Under the pieces are notes generated by a model that made no database searches, was not told the DNA's origin, and was given only the letters and a program-made list of their open reading frames with translations. A program made the position numbers and the translations under genes. This document shows positions 56,662 to 63,838 of a stretch of 64,000 nt of DNA, piece by piece (the first letter of the stretch is position 1; every line of letters starts with the position of its first letter). The DNA is taken from positions 186,001-250,000 of the forward strand of contig NZ_JACVUP010000009.1 of NCBI RefSeq assembly GCF_016625195.1, read 5' to 3'. This DNA comes from Erwinia sp. S63 (lineage in GTDB: Bacteria; Pseudomonadota; Gammaproteobacteria; Enterobacterales; Enterobacteriaceae).

Positions 56662-56967
56662 TTAGCCGTACGCCACTTTGCTATTGATGTGGTACAGGGT
56701 TGCGGTAGCCGCCATCACATGCTGACCATCGTGGCCCGGCTCATGAGATTCAACATCGGTAATGTGATAACCCACAGCACCTGCTGCCAGCGTTTTTTTC
56801 ACAATCGCATCGGTCAGCTCTTCCATTGAGGTGGCCCAGCTAACGGAAGTGAAGCCCACAGGATGAATCGAAGATAATTCACGATGGGTTAAATCAGCGC
56901 GAACCAAAACCGGCTGAACATTTTGCGGTGTGAAAATTGAGATAACATCATTAATAAGTTCTTTCAT
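56662..56967 (-). CDS. DUF1471-like (YdgH/BhsA/McbA-type) protein without signal peptide
   Basis: 101-residue protein. The region from about residue 40 follows the BhsA/YdgH pattern: PVGFTSVS, MEELTDAIVKKTLAAGAVGY, then HVMAATATLYHI. Most family members are periplasmic stress proteins with a signal peptide; here the N-terminus (MKELINDVISIFTPQNVQ) is not a signal. The ATG at 56967 has GAGGAG eight bases upstream. The family assignment is by pattern and moderately sure; function unknown. Confidence 0.7.
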   Translation of the reverse strand: MKELINDVISIFTPQNVQPVLVRADLTHRELSSIHPVGFTSVSWATSMEELTDAIVKKTLAAGAVGYHITDVESHEPGHDGQHVMAATATLYHINSKVAYG

Positions 56968-57214
56968 GGTCTTACTCCTCAAAAAAACTACTGAGCCGAT
57001 TTAAAAGCTACGCGTTTTATTGTTGATAGTCTGTTTATTGATTCCGACAGTTGCGCACGGCAGGTAATCGGTGCCGGTAGGCTTAATAAACACCTTTTGA
57101 GGTTATGCGTTTTAGCTAAAATTGCTAATTAGTTGTTAAGAAAAGTTCAGCCACAACTCTGATAAACTTTCGGGAATATTCTTTCATCTGGTTACATTTA
57201 TCGCGGCACAATAA

Positions 57215-57239
57215 ATCAAATAGGGCGTAATAAACGCCC
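57215..57239 (-). terminator. Terminator of kup
   Basis: GGGCGT (57223-57228) and ACGCCC (57234-57239) just after the kup stop on the minus strand, leading into TATTTGATTTATT. Confidence 0.7.
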
Positions 57240-57246
57240 CATTTTG

Positions 57247-59115
57247 TTAAAACTCGCGCTGGCCACCTAACTCGATAACACGATTGGGTGGAATATTAAA
57301 TTGCTCATGCGCACGCAACGCATTGCGTTGGCAGAAGTGGAAGATACCGCCTTTTATTCTTGCCAGTCCGCGGCGTTTTTTCATCACCAGAGTATCGTGT
57401 GAGGTAAAGAAAGACGCTTCATTCACTGTACAGCCAAAACCTTCCAGCCCGCACAGGTGCAAAACTTCCGCCATCGAAGGCACTTCTCGCCAGCCGTATG
57501 CTGCCGTCACCTGCCAAAAGGACGGCGACAGTTGGGTGATAGTGATGCGCTTCTGATTATGCACGCGCGGGGTATCTGTGGTGCGGATGTTCAGCAACAC
57601 CACTCGCTTATGCAGCACCCGGTTATGCTTGAGGTTATGCAGCAACGCCTGCGGAATCTCAAACTCTTTGCGTGCCAGGAAGATGGCGGTACCCGGTACG
57701 CGACTCGGCGGATTGGTTTCCAGTGATTTCACCAGCGCCTGCAGACTTTCCGGATCGTTGTTCAATTTTTTGATTAACCGATTACGCTCGGTGCTCCAGA
57801 TCAGCATCAACCCCATCATGGTCAGCGCCATCAGTACCGGAACCCAACCGCCTGACAGCAGTTTCATCAAGTTGGCTGCAAACAACGGCACATCAATGGT
57901 CAGCATACACAGCAGGAAAATCACCGCCAGCGGCAGTGGCCATTTCCAGTTACGCAGCGCCACCACGCCTGCCAGACAGGCGGTGATCACCATGGTGCCG
58001 GTCACCACGATACCGTAAGCGGAGGAGAGGGCAGACGACTGACGGAATGCCAGCACAATCACGGTAACCGCCACAAACAACAGCCAGTTCACCACCGGAA
58101 TGTAGATCTGGCCAGATTCAGTATGGGAGGTGAACACAATGCGCATGGGTGGCAGAAAACCCTGACGTATCGCCTGATGCGTCAGCGTATAAACGCCGGT
58201 AATCACCGACTGCGCCGCGATCACCGTGGCGAGTGTTGACAGCACAATCAAGGGAATCTGTCCCCAACCCGGAGCGAGATTAAAGAACGGGTTATTAACC
58301 GCCTTTGCATCCGCAATCACCAGCGCCCCCTGACCGAAGTAATTCAGCACCAATGCCGGCATGGCAATCACCAGCCACGCCAGGCGAATCGGCGCTTTGC
58401 CGAGATGCCCCATATCCGCATACAGCGCTTCAGCACCGGTGACGGCCAGCACCACCATGCCCATCGCGGCAAAGGCGAGAGCCTCGTGCGTCAGTAAGAA
58501 GGTCAGGGCGTAGCTGGGATTAAGCGCCTGCAATACCGTGGGATTGAGCGCGATACCACGCAGGCCCAGTAAGCCAATCGAAACAAACCAGATAAACATC
58601 ACCGGACCAAACACCTTACTGACTTTTTCCGTTCCGTGTTTTTGAATGATGAACAACAGGGAAAGGATCACCACGGCCAGCGGCACCACATATTTGTCGA
58701 GGTGCGGGGAAACTACTTCAATCCCTTCAATGGCGGAGAGCACGGAAATCGCCGGCGTGATGATGCCATCACCGTAGAAGAAAGCACCGCCCGTTAAACC
58801 GGCCAGAATGATGATGTGGCCAATCTTCGGACCGACGTTACGACGCGCCAGTGACATCAGCGTTAAAATACCGCCTTCACCATCATGGTCGGCACGCATG
58901 ACAAAGCAGACATATTTCAGGGTAACGATCAGGGTTAACGCCCAGAAAATCAGTGACAGAAAACCCATCACGGCAGTGGTTGAGATTGAACCATCCGGTA
59001 AGATCGACAGGCACTCTTTCAGGGTGTAAAGCGGGCTGGTACCGATATCACCAAACACGATCCCTGCGGCGGCCAACATGCCAGCAGGCAGAGACTGTTT
59101 CTCGGTCTGACTCAT
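57247..59115 (-). CDS. kup: Low-affinity potassium transporter Kup
   Basis: 622-residue K+:H+ symporter of the KUP/HAK family, the same length as E. coli Kup. It opens with AGIVFGDIGTSPLYTLKE, the family signature. About 12 membrane segments span to residue 455, then a hydrophilic C-terminal domain (VPGTAIFLARKEFEIPQALL). It serves K+ uptake at low pH and during osmotic stress, which fits with betaine synthesis nearby, though no shared control is seen. It is a single gene. Confidence 0.97.
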   Translation of the reverse strand: MSQTEKQSLPAGMLAAAGIVFGDIGTSPLYTLKECLSILPDGSISTTAVMGFLSLIFWALTLIVTLKYVCFVMRADHDGEGGILTLMSLARRNVGPKIGHIIILAGLTGGAFFYGDGIITPAISVLSAIEGIEVVSPHLDKYVVPLAVVILSLLFIIQKHGTEKVSKVFGPVMFIWFVSIGLLGLRGIALNPTVLQALNPSYALTFLLTHEALAFAAMGMVVLAVTGAEALYADMGHLGKAPIRLAWLVIAMPALVLNYFGQGALVIADAKAVNNPFFNLAPGWGQIPLIVLSTLATVIAAQSVITGVYTLTHQAIRQGFLPPMRIVFTSHTESGQIYIPVVNWLLFVAVTVIVLAFRQSSALSSAYGIVVTGTMVITACLAGVVALRNWKWPLPLAVIFLLCMLTIDVPLFAANLMKLLSGGWVPVLMALTMMGLMLIWSTERNRLIKKLNNDPESLQALVKSLETNPPSRVPGTAIFLARKEFEIPQALLHNLKHNRVLHKRVVLLNIRTTDTPRVHNQKRITITQLSPSFWQVTAAYGWREVPSMAEVLHLCGLEGFGCTVNEASFFTSHDTLVMKKRRGLARIKGGIFHFCQRNALRAHEQFNIPPNRVIELGGQREF

Positions 59116-59470
59116 ATATTTCCTGTTTCTTATCAGCGTGGAACGGCGATGGCTGTGTCTATGACGGCGAACATACCTGTTTACCCGAACGGTTAATAGC
59201 GGGTGGTGGTTTTGTGACCTGCATTTTTACGCCTGGCCGCGAAATTTTTACGACATTTTTATATCGCGGCGGTTTTTTAATCTCAGAATAGTCGAACGGT
59301 GAGAAATAAAATGACGGATGGTTATCAGAGATAAACGAAAGCTAACTGGACCGCTTTTTCCTTCACCTCGTGCAGATCGCATTTATCCGCCATTTATCTT
59401 CGCTGGCATACATTCGAAGCCACGCTCAATGGACCGTTTTCGTCCAGAAACCAACTGATAGCTAAATACT
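59116..59470. other. Gap between divergent kup and the SDR gene
   Basis: GCCGCGA (59236-59242) pairs with TCGCGGC (59264-59270) across a 21-base loop and is followed by GGTTTTTT on the plus strand. It resembles a terminator but lies upstream of the SDR gene. No protein gene is supported here, and no ribosome site is seen before 59471. Confidence 0.4.
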
Positions 59471-60580
59471 ATGAATACGATTTTAATTACTGGCGCGACC
59501 GGATTTTTAGGCGGAGCAGTAGCGGTTAACTTATTGAAGAAAAGCGAGAATAATCGACTGTTACTGCTGGTGCGCGGTGATTCACCCGCCGAAGGACTGA
59601 GTCGGTTGCAATCCAATCTGGCTAAGTTTGGCGTGGCTCAAGATCTGTTGAAATTACTGACCACAGATAACATTCTCATTGGCGATCTCGCGGAACCAGA
59701 GCGGTTTACTGCCGACCCGCGTCTGAATAGCGTTACACATGTGCTCAACTGTGCGGCTGTGGCTTCGTTTGGGGCGAATCCTTACATCTGGAAAGTTAAC
59801 GTTGAAGGAACTTTCACCTTCGCCAGTCGTATGAATCAGGTCAGCGGACTTAAGCGCTTTATTCATGTCGGAACGGCAATGTCTTGTGCGCCGGAAGCTA
59901 ACACTCTGGTGACCGAGAGCAAACTCAATACGCTGCGCGATCAACACATCGTTGAGTACACCTGGAGTAAAGCCACGGTGGAAAAAATGATGAGCGAGAT
60001 GTTGCCCGAACTGCCGCTGGTTATTGCGCGTCCCTCTATTGTTGTGGGCCATTCCGATCATGGCTGCACGCCCTCGCCGAGTATTTTCTGGGTGTTCCGC
60101 ATGGCACTGACATTGGGTAAGTTTATGTGTGAGCTGGACGATCGTATTGATGTGGTGCCTGTGGATTATTGTGCAGATGCGCTGGAGCTGTTGTTGACCG
60201 CTGAAAACGTCGATAAAAGCATTATTCACATTTCGGCGGGGCTTAACAGCAGTGTCACCTTCGCGGAGATTGATAAAGCGATGGCCAAAGCCTCGGGCAA
60301 TGCGCCGGTGGGCGAGAGTTATCAGAAGGTGAATTATCGCGAACTGGCCGAAAGTAAGAAAAATTTCGCGTCACTGTTTGGCCCTTGTAATGAACGCATT
60401 GTGTTGCGCGCCATGAATCTTTACGGCCATTTCTCCAAACTCAACGTGGTGTTCTGCAATGAGAAGTTGCTGGAGTTAGGCATGCCGCCATCCTCGAAAT
60501 TTACTGATTACCTGCACCGCTGCGTGAGCTCGACACAGGATTCAACCATCGCTGAATTGATGGCAGTGGATTTTAAATAA
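59471..60580 (+). CDS. Extended SDR, thioester-reductase-like (NAD-binding)
   Basis: 369-residue extended short-chain dehydrogenase. The Rossmann loop is GATGFLG (8-14), and the catalytic pair is Y163 and K167 (YTWSK). Segments such as VLNCAAVASFGANPYIWKVN and ARPSIVVGHSDHG match the NAD-binding_4 / thioester reductase group, which reduces acyl thioesters or long-chain acyl-CoA to aldehydes or alcohols. No carrier-protein or synthetase gene is adjacent, so it would act as a stand-alone enzyme. There is no clear ribosome site. Confidence 0.82.
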   Translation: MNTILITGATGFLGGAVAVNLLKKSENNRLLLLVRGDSPAEGLSRLQSNLAKFGVAQDLLKLLTTDNILIGDLAEPERFTADPRLNSVTHVLNCAAVASFGANPYIWKVNVEGTFTFASRMNQVSGLKRFIHVGTAMSCAPEANTLVTESKLNTLRDQHIVEYTWSKATVEKMMSEMLPELPLVIARPSIVVGHSDHGCTPSPSIFWVFRMALTLGKFMCELDDRIDVVPVDYCADALELLLTAENVDKSIIHISAGLNSSVTFAEIDKAMAKASGNAPVGESYQKVNYRELAESKKNFASLFGPCNERIVLRAMNLYGHFSKLNVVFCNEKLLELGMPPSSKFTDYLHRCVSSTQDSTIAELMAVDFK

Positions 60581-60581
60581 T

Positions 60582-60617
60582 AAAAAGCCGCGCAACACTT
60601 CTGTTGCGCGGCTTTTT
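60582..60617. terminator. Bidirectional terminator between SDR and metQ paralogue
   Basis: A 16-bp perfect stem, AAAAAGCCGCGCAACA (60582-60597) with TGTTGCGCGGCTTTTT (60602-60617), and a CTTC loop. T tracts are present in both directions. Confidence 0.9.
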
Positions 60618-60626
60618 AAGCGGCTA

Positions 60627-61427
60627 TTACCAACCCTTGATAATATCGCCTTTGTAAATCTCGTTAGCTTTATCCAGCACTTCCGGCGACTGGAAAGCCT
60701 CTTTCAGCTTCTGCACATTTGCACTGTCTTTGTTATCTTCACGCGCCACAATCGCATTCACATACGGTGACGCTTTGCCTTCCATAAACATGCCATCCTT
60801 CGACGCGGAGAGGTTAACCAGCGCGGCAAAGTTGTTATTGATGATGGAGATATAGACCTGCGGATCGTCGAGAGTGCGGGCCAGTTGCGGGGTATCCACT
60901 TCAACGATTTTAAGCTTCTTCGGATTATCAGTGATATCCAGCGTGGTAGGCAGCAGGCCGGCTTCAGGTTTCACCTTGATCAGCCCTTGAGCTTGCAACA
61001 GCAGCAGGCTGCGACCGAGAGTGGTTGCTTCGTTGGAGATGGTGATGGTCGCGCCATCTGGCAGTGCATCCAGTGCTTTAATCTTGCGGGAATAGCCGGC
61101 AATCGGGAACACAAAGGTGTTGGTGACCACGGCGAACTTATAGCCACGCTCTTTAGACTGCATTTCCAGATAGGGCAGGCTCTGGAAGGCGTTGGCATCG
61201 ACATCTTTATTGAACAGAGCTTCGTTCGGTTGAACATAATCGTTAAATGCCACCACATCGACATCCAGATGATATTTATCATGAGCGACCTGTTTAACGG
61301 TCTGCCAGAGCGCTTCGTCAGGACCGGTGTTAATGGCGACTTTGATGGCATTGTCTTTGTTGTTGTCGCAGGCGCTCAGCAGTGAAACTGCAGCGGCGAG
61401 AAGGGTGGTAACGAGTAATTTGTTCAT
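60627..61427 (-). CDS. MetQ/NlpA-family methionine-binding lipoprotein
   Basis: 266-residue lipoprotein of the MetQ/NlpA family. Lipobox LLSAC with acylated C20; the mature part holds VAINTGPDEALWQTVKQVA, KDVDANAFQSLPYLEMQSKE and SIINNNFAALVNL, typical of D/L-methionine-binding proteins. It has no metN or metI beside it, so it would use the transporter encoded elsewhere. Two met boxes cover its promoter, which supports methionine repression by MetJ and so a methionine role. NlpA-like redundancy is the alternative. Confidence 0.92.
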   Translation of the reverse strand: MNKLLVTTLLAAAVSLLSACDNNKDNAIKVAINTGPDEALWQTVKQVAHDKYHLDVDVVAFNDYVQPNEALFNKDVDANAFQSLPYLEMQSKERGYKFAVVTNTFVFPIAGYSRKIKALDALPDGATITISNEATTLGRSLLLLQAQGLIKVKPEAGLLPTTLDITDNPKKLKIVEVDTPQLARTLDDPQVYISIINNNFAALVNLSASKDGMFMEGKASPYVNAIVAREDNKDSANVQKLKEAFQSPEVLDKANEIYKGDIIKGW

Positions 61428-61466
61428 AGTACGAGTCCCTGAGTAACGTAGGATACGGACTATAAT

Positions 61467-61490
61467 ATACGTCTGGACGTCTGTACATCC
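61467..61490 (-). promoter_or_regulatory. Tandem MetJ boxes before the metQ paralogue
   Basis: Read on the minus strand, AGACGTCC and AGACGTAT lie head to tail (61475-61482 and 61467-61474), each 6 of 8 or better against the met box AGACGTCT; a third, weak unit may lie at 61483-61490. TATTAT, a possible -10, overlaps the boxes. Confidence 0.75.
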
Positions 61491-61664
61491 ATGATCGGTG
61501 CGTTCGCCTTAAATTTGCTCAGTGCAATTAATCGCCTATGCATAGCAAAAAGTAATTAATATCGGTGAATGACATTGCGCATTGCTGATATATCCATCAT
61601 GAAACCATTTAGAAATTTCACAGCTTTCCGTTTTTCCTGGGGTGTAGATTGCACTTTCTGAAGC

Positions 61665-61694
61665 TGAGATCGATCTCATTTATCAGATAATCTG
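61665..61694. promoter_or_regulatory. Two palindromes upstream of a small gene
   Basis: TGAGATCGATCTCA (61665-61678) is a perfect 14-bp palindrome. CAGATAATCTG (61684-61694) is a perfect 11-bp palindrome whose core recurs in the 5' hairpin at 61783-61814. They lie 27-56 bp before the -35 element of that gene. Confidence 0.45.
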
Positions 61695-61720
61695 CGGGTT
61701 TGTCGCAGGTGGGTAGTCAT

Positions 61721-61749
61721 TTGCCATCGGATTTTTTGCAGATTGTAAT
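61721..61749 (+). promoter_or_regulatory. Sigma-70-like promoter of the small gene
   Basis: TTGCCA (61721-61726), 17 bp spacer, TGTAAT (61744-61749). A transcript would start near 61756 and carry the hairpin at 61783-61814. Confidence 0.5.
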
Positions 61750-61782
61750 ATTAATATAACTGCATTGTGCATCAAGAGACTT

Positions 61783-61814
61783 ACAAGATAATCTGTTGCT
61801 GCAGATTATCTTGT
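61783..61814 (+). promoter_or_regulatory. 13-bp inverted repeat in the 5' leader of the small gene
   Basis: ACAAGATAATCTG (61783-61795) and CAGATTATCTTGT (61802-61814) with a TTGCTG loop, ending 8 bp before the ribosome site GGGAG. It can act as an RNA hairpin or as paired operator half-sites; AGATAATCTG also occurs at 61685. Confidence 0.55.
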
Positions 61815-61830
61815 TATAGATCGGGAGAAG

Positions 61831-62037
61831 ATGATGGAGTCTGTTAAAGCGTTAGATATGGAGCAGTTAAACTCGTTTCTGAGTAGCGGTAAGCATCCTT
61901 CAGTTATTATTGGCTTCAATTTAACCAGTGATGCGTTTTTCAATATGGCAGCATACTGGCGTGAACGCGGCGTCACGATTGAAAAACACGAACAGTATTT
62001 TGTCGCCAAATCGGACAGTTCAGTCACTACGTCCTGA
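61831..62037 (+). CDS. Small protein of unknown function behind a leader hairpin
   Basis: 68-residue soluble protein, no family recognised. It reads as a real protein: MEQLNSFLSSGKHPSVIIGF, then an amphipathic stretch around SDAFFNMAAYWRERG. GGGAGAAG precedes the ATG at 61831; the next codon is also ATG. A sigma-70-like promoter, palindromes and a strong leader hairpin lie upstream. It converges on the TetR gene at 62057. Confidence 0.6.
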   Translation: MMESVKALDMEQLNSFLSSGKHPSVIIGFNLTSDAFFNMAAYWRERGVTIEKHEQYFVAKSDSSVTTS

Positions 62038-62056
62038 ATCGAAAAATTTCTATCCT

Positions 62057-62629
62057 TCAAAGCGCGAGTTTAATAAAGGCATGCAGATCGCTGATTGCCT
62101 GTTCCCGCGCTTCAGCCTCCTGCACCACAATGAGTAAATCCGCATAGCCATTCAGCATAGCACTGAGCTGCCGCGCGACCTGTTCTGCATCAGCCTGACG
62201 AAAAACACCTGCATTTATCCCATCACGTATGATGTCGGTCATCAGTGCATGCCACTGCTTTGTTACCTGGGTGGCCAGTTCGGCATAGTCGACTTCTGTA
62301 GTGGCTTTACGCCAAAGTGAGCTGTAAAGCTGCCATACCGCATCCGGTTCCAGCGGCAGATAATCGGCAATGAAGGCTTCCAGTCTCTCATGAAAGGGCA
62401 ACAAGCCAATTTGCTGCGTAAATTCCTGGAGATCTTTTTGCGCGAAGCGCGCGCACGCCTCCAGACTCAATGACGCCCAGCCTGAAAAGTAGTGATAAAT
62501 GTGGCTACGGGATAACCCCAACTGCGTCGTCAGTTCGCGGGTTTTCACATTCTCCAAACCTTTTTCGATGAACAGTGCCACCGCTGTATCCAGGATCTTT
62601 TCGCGCAATTCCGCTGTTGTCTCTTTCAT
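62057..62629 (-). CDS. TetR-family regulator
   Basis: 190-residue TetR regulator from the ATG at 62629 (MKETTAELREKIL), which is the natural start of the domain; a longer frame to 62704 would read through the operators. Helix-turn-helix: TRELTTQLGLSRSHIYHYF. The C-terminal domain resembles TetR_C of the YjdC/AcrR type. It is divergent from a membrane-only ABC protein (62720), with two 18-bp palindromes in the 90-bp gap, so it very probably represses itself and that gene. Confidence 0.88.
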   Translation of the reverse strand: MKETTAELREKILDTAVALFIEKGLENVKTRELTTQLGLSRSHIYHYFSGWASLSLEACARFAQKDLQEFTQQIGLLPFHERLEAFIADYLPLEPDAVWQLYSSLWRKATTEVDYAELATQVTKQWHALMTDIIRDGINAGVFRQADAEQVARQLSAMLNGYADLLIVVQEAEAREQAISDLHAFIKLAL

Positions 62630-62645
62630 CACCACCGCCGTTGAC

Positions 62646-62696
62646 TTTGAGCAAGTGCTCAAATACACTTTCGCCACTTTTGAGCAACCGCTCAAA
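62646..62696. promoter_or_regulatory. Twin 18-bp TetR operators
   Basis: TTTGAGCA-AG-TGCTCAAA (62646-62663) and TTTGAGCA-AC-CGCTCAAA (62679-62696) differ only at the centre; the second extends to CTTTTGAGC/GCTCAAAAG. Their centres are 33 bp apart, about three helical turns, in the gap between the TetR gene and the divergent ABC-type gene. Confidence 0.8.
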
Positions 62697-62719
62697 AGTA
62701 TCAATTTGAACGTAATCTA

Positions 62720-63616
62720 ATGCAAATCATACCTGAAAATATACCAAGCGGAGCCTCACGCAGCGCCCTTAATACACTGAAAGTGCTGGCGAAACGCAAT
62801 AAGAAAAAATTGCTGCTGACCCTGATGCTGGTGATCGCTGAAAATGTGGTTTACCTGCTTTACCCGTTGCTGGCGGGTTTCGCGATCAACGCCATCATGC
62901 ATGGCAACGCACTTCACGGCCTGTTTTATGCCGGTTTAGTGCTAATCATGTGGTTGATTGGCGCTGCCCGCCGCACCATGGACACTCGTACTTTTGCGCG
63001 CATTTATGCCGGCCTGGCAGTGCCCGTGATCCTGGCTCAGCGTGAAGAGGCGCACAGCCATTCCGCGATTGCGGCAAGGGTGACGCTTTCACGCCAGTTT
63101 GTGGATTTCTTTGAAACGCATCTGCCGATGTTGATCACCTCCGCGGCCTCGATGTGTGGTGCCGTGGTGATGTTACTCACCATTGAACCCTGGGCAGGAT
63201 TGGCGTGTTTAGCGGTTTTGCTGCTGTTTGCCGGATTCTTGCCGGGCTACACACAAAAAAATGAATCGCTTATCGGGCGGATGAATGATCGACTGGAGCG
63301 GGAAGTGGGTTTTGTCAGTACCGCAGGCGAACAGAAGCTTAATCGCCATTATCACTTTCTGGCGCAAGTACGGATTCGCTTGTCTGACCGCGAAGCGATT
63401 GGCTATTTGTCGATTGGTATTGCCTCCGCACTGCTGTTTGGCATCACGATCAGCGTGATGGCGCTAAAAGGCGGTATGAGCGCAGGCCATATTTATTCGG
63501 TCATGACCTATTTATGGATGTTTGCCATGAGCCTTGATGATGGCCCGTCATTGCTGGAAAAGTATTCTCAGCTGAAAGAAATCGGCAAACGGGTGAATAC
63601 CGGGCTGGTAGGTTAA
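62720..63616 (+). CDS. ABC-transporter six-helix membrane domain protein without ATPase
   Basis: 298-residue membrane protein with the six-helix exporter-type ABC fold (helices from about residue 30; VYLLYPLLAGFAINAIMHGN and MTYLWMFAMSLDDGPSLLEK are typical). It ends after the last coupling region, and no Walker A/B or signature motif follows. Such membrane-only ABC proteins are found in other Gram-negatives; how they are energised is unclear. It is controlled, by inference, by the divergent TetR protein through twin operators. No ATPase gene lies in the next 380 bp. Confidence 0.85.
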   Translation: MQIIPENIPSGASRSALNTLKVLAKRNKKKLLLTLMLVIAENVVYLLYPLLAGFAINAIMHGNALHGLFYAGLVLIMWLIGAARRTMDTRTFARIYAGLAVPVILAQREEAHSHSAIAARVTLSRQFVDFFETHLPMLITSAASMCGAVVMLLTIEPWAGLACLAVLLLFAGFLPGYTQKNESLIGRMNDRLEREVGFVSTAGEQKLNRHYHFLAQVRIRLSDREAIGYLSIGIASALLFGITISVMALKGGMSAGHIYSVMTYLWMFAMSLDDGPSLLEKYSQLKEIGKRVNTGLVG

Positions 63617-63622
63617 TCATGA

Positions 63623-63838
63623 TTACCTGACGCCGTCCAGATTGGCGCGCAGATGATCACTATTCCGATTCTGCGCGAAGTGAATGAGTTTCGCGTCGAA
63701 CTGCCTTATGAATTTAGCCATGAAGAGTATCGACAAATTATCAGTGACTTCATCGTGGGCGTTGCTCCTGCTTTAGGCTGGAAAAGAGCAGGGCAGATTA
63801 GGCCTGTGGCGGCTGTAACTGATAAATCCACGCTGTGA
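63623..63838 (+). other. Short open frame, possible gene remnant
   Basis: Open from 63623, with an ATG at 63653 giving 61 codons; it starts just after the ABC-like stop. The part up to about GVAPALGWKRAG looks protein-like; the tail runs antisense into the gamma-glutamylcyclotransferase-like gene. There is no ribosome site and no family is recognised. It may be a small protein or the remnant of a longer gene. Confidence 0.25.
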
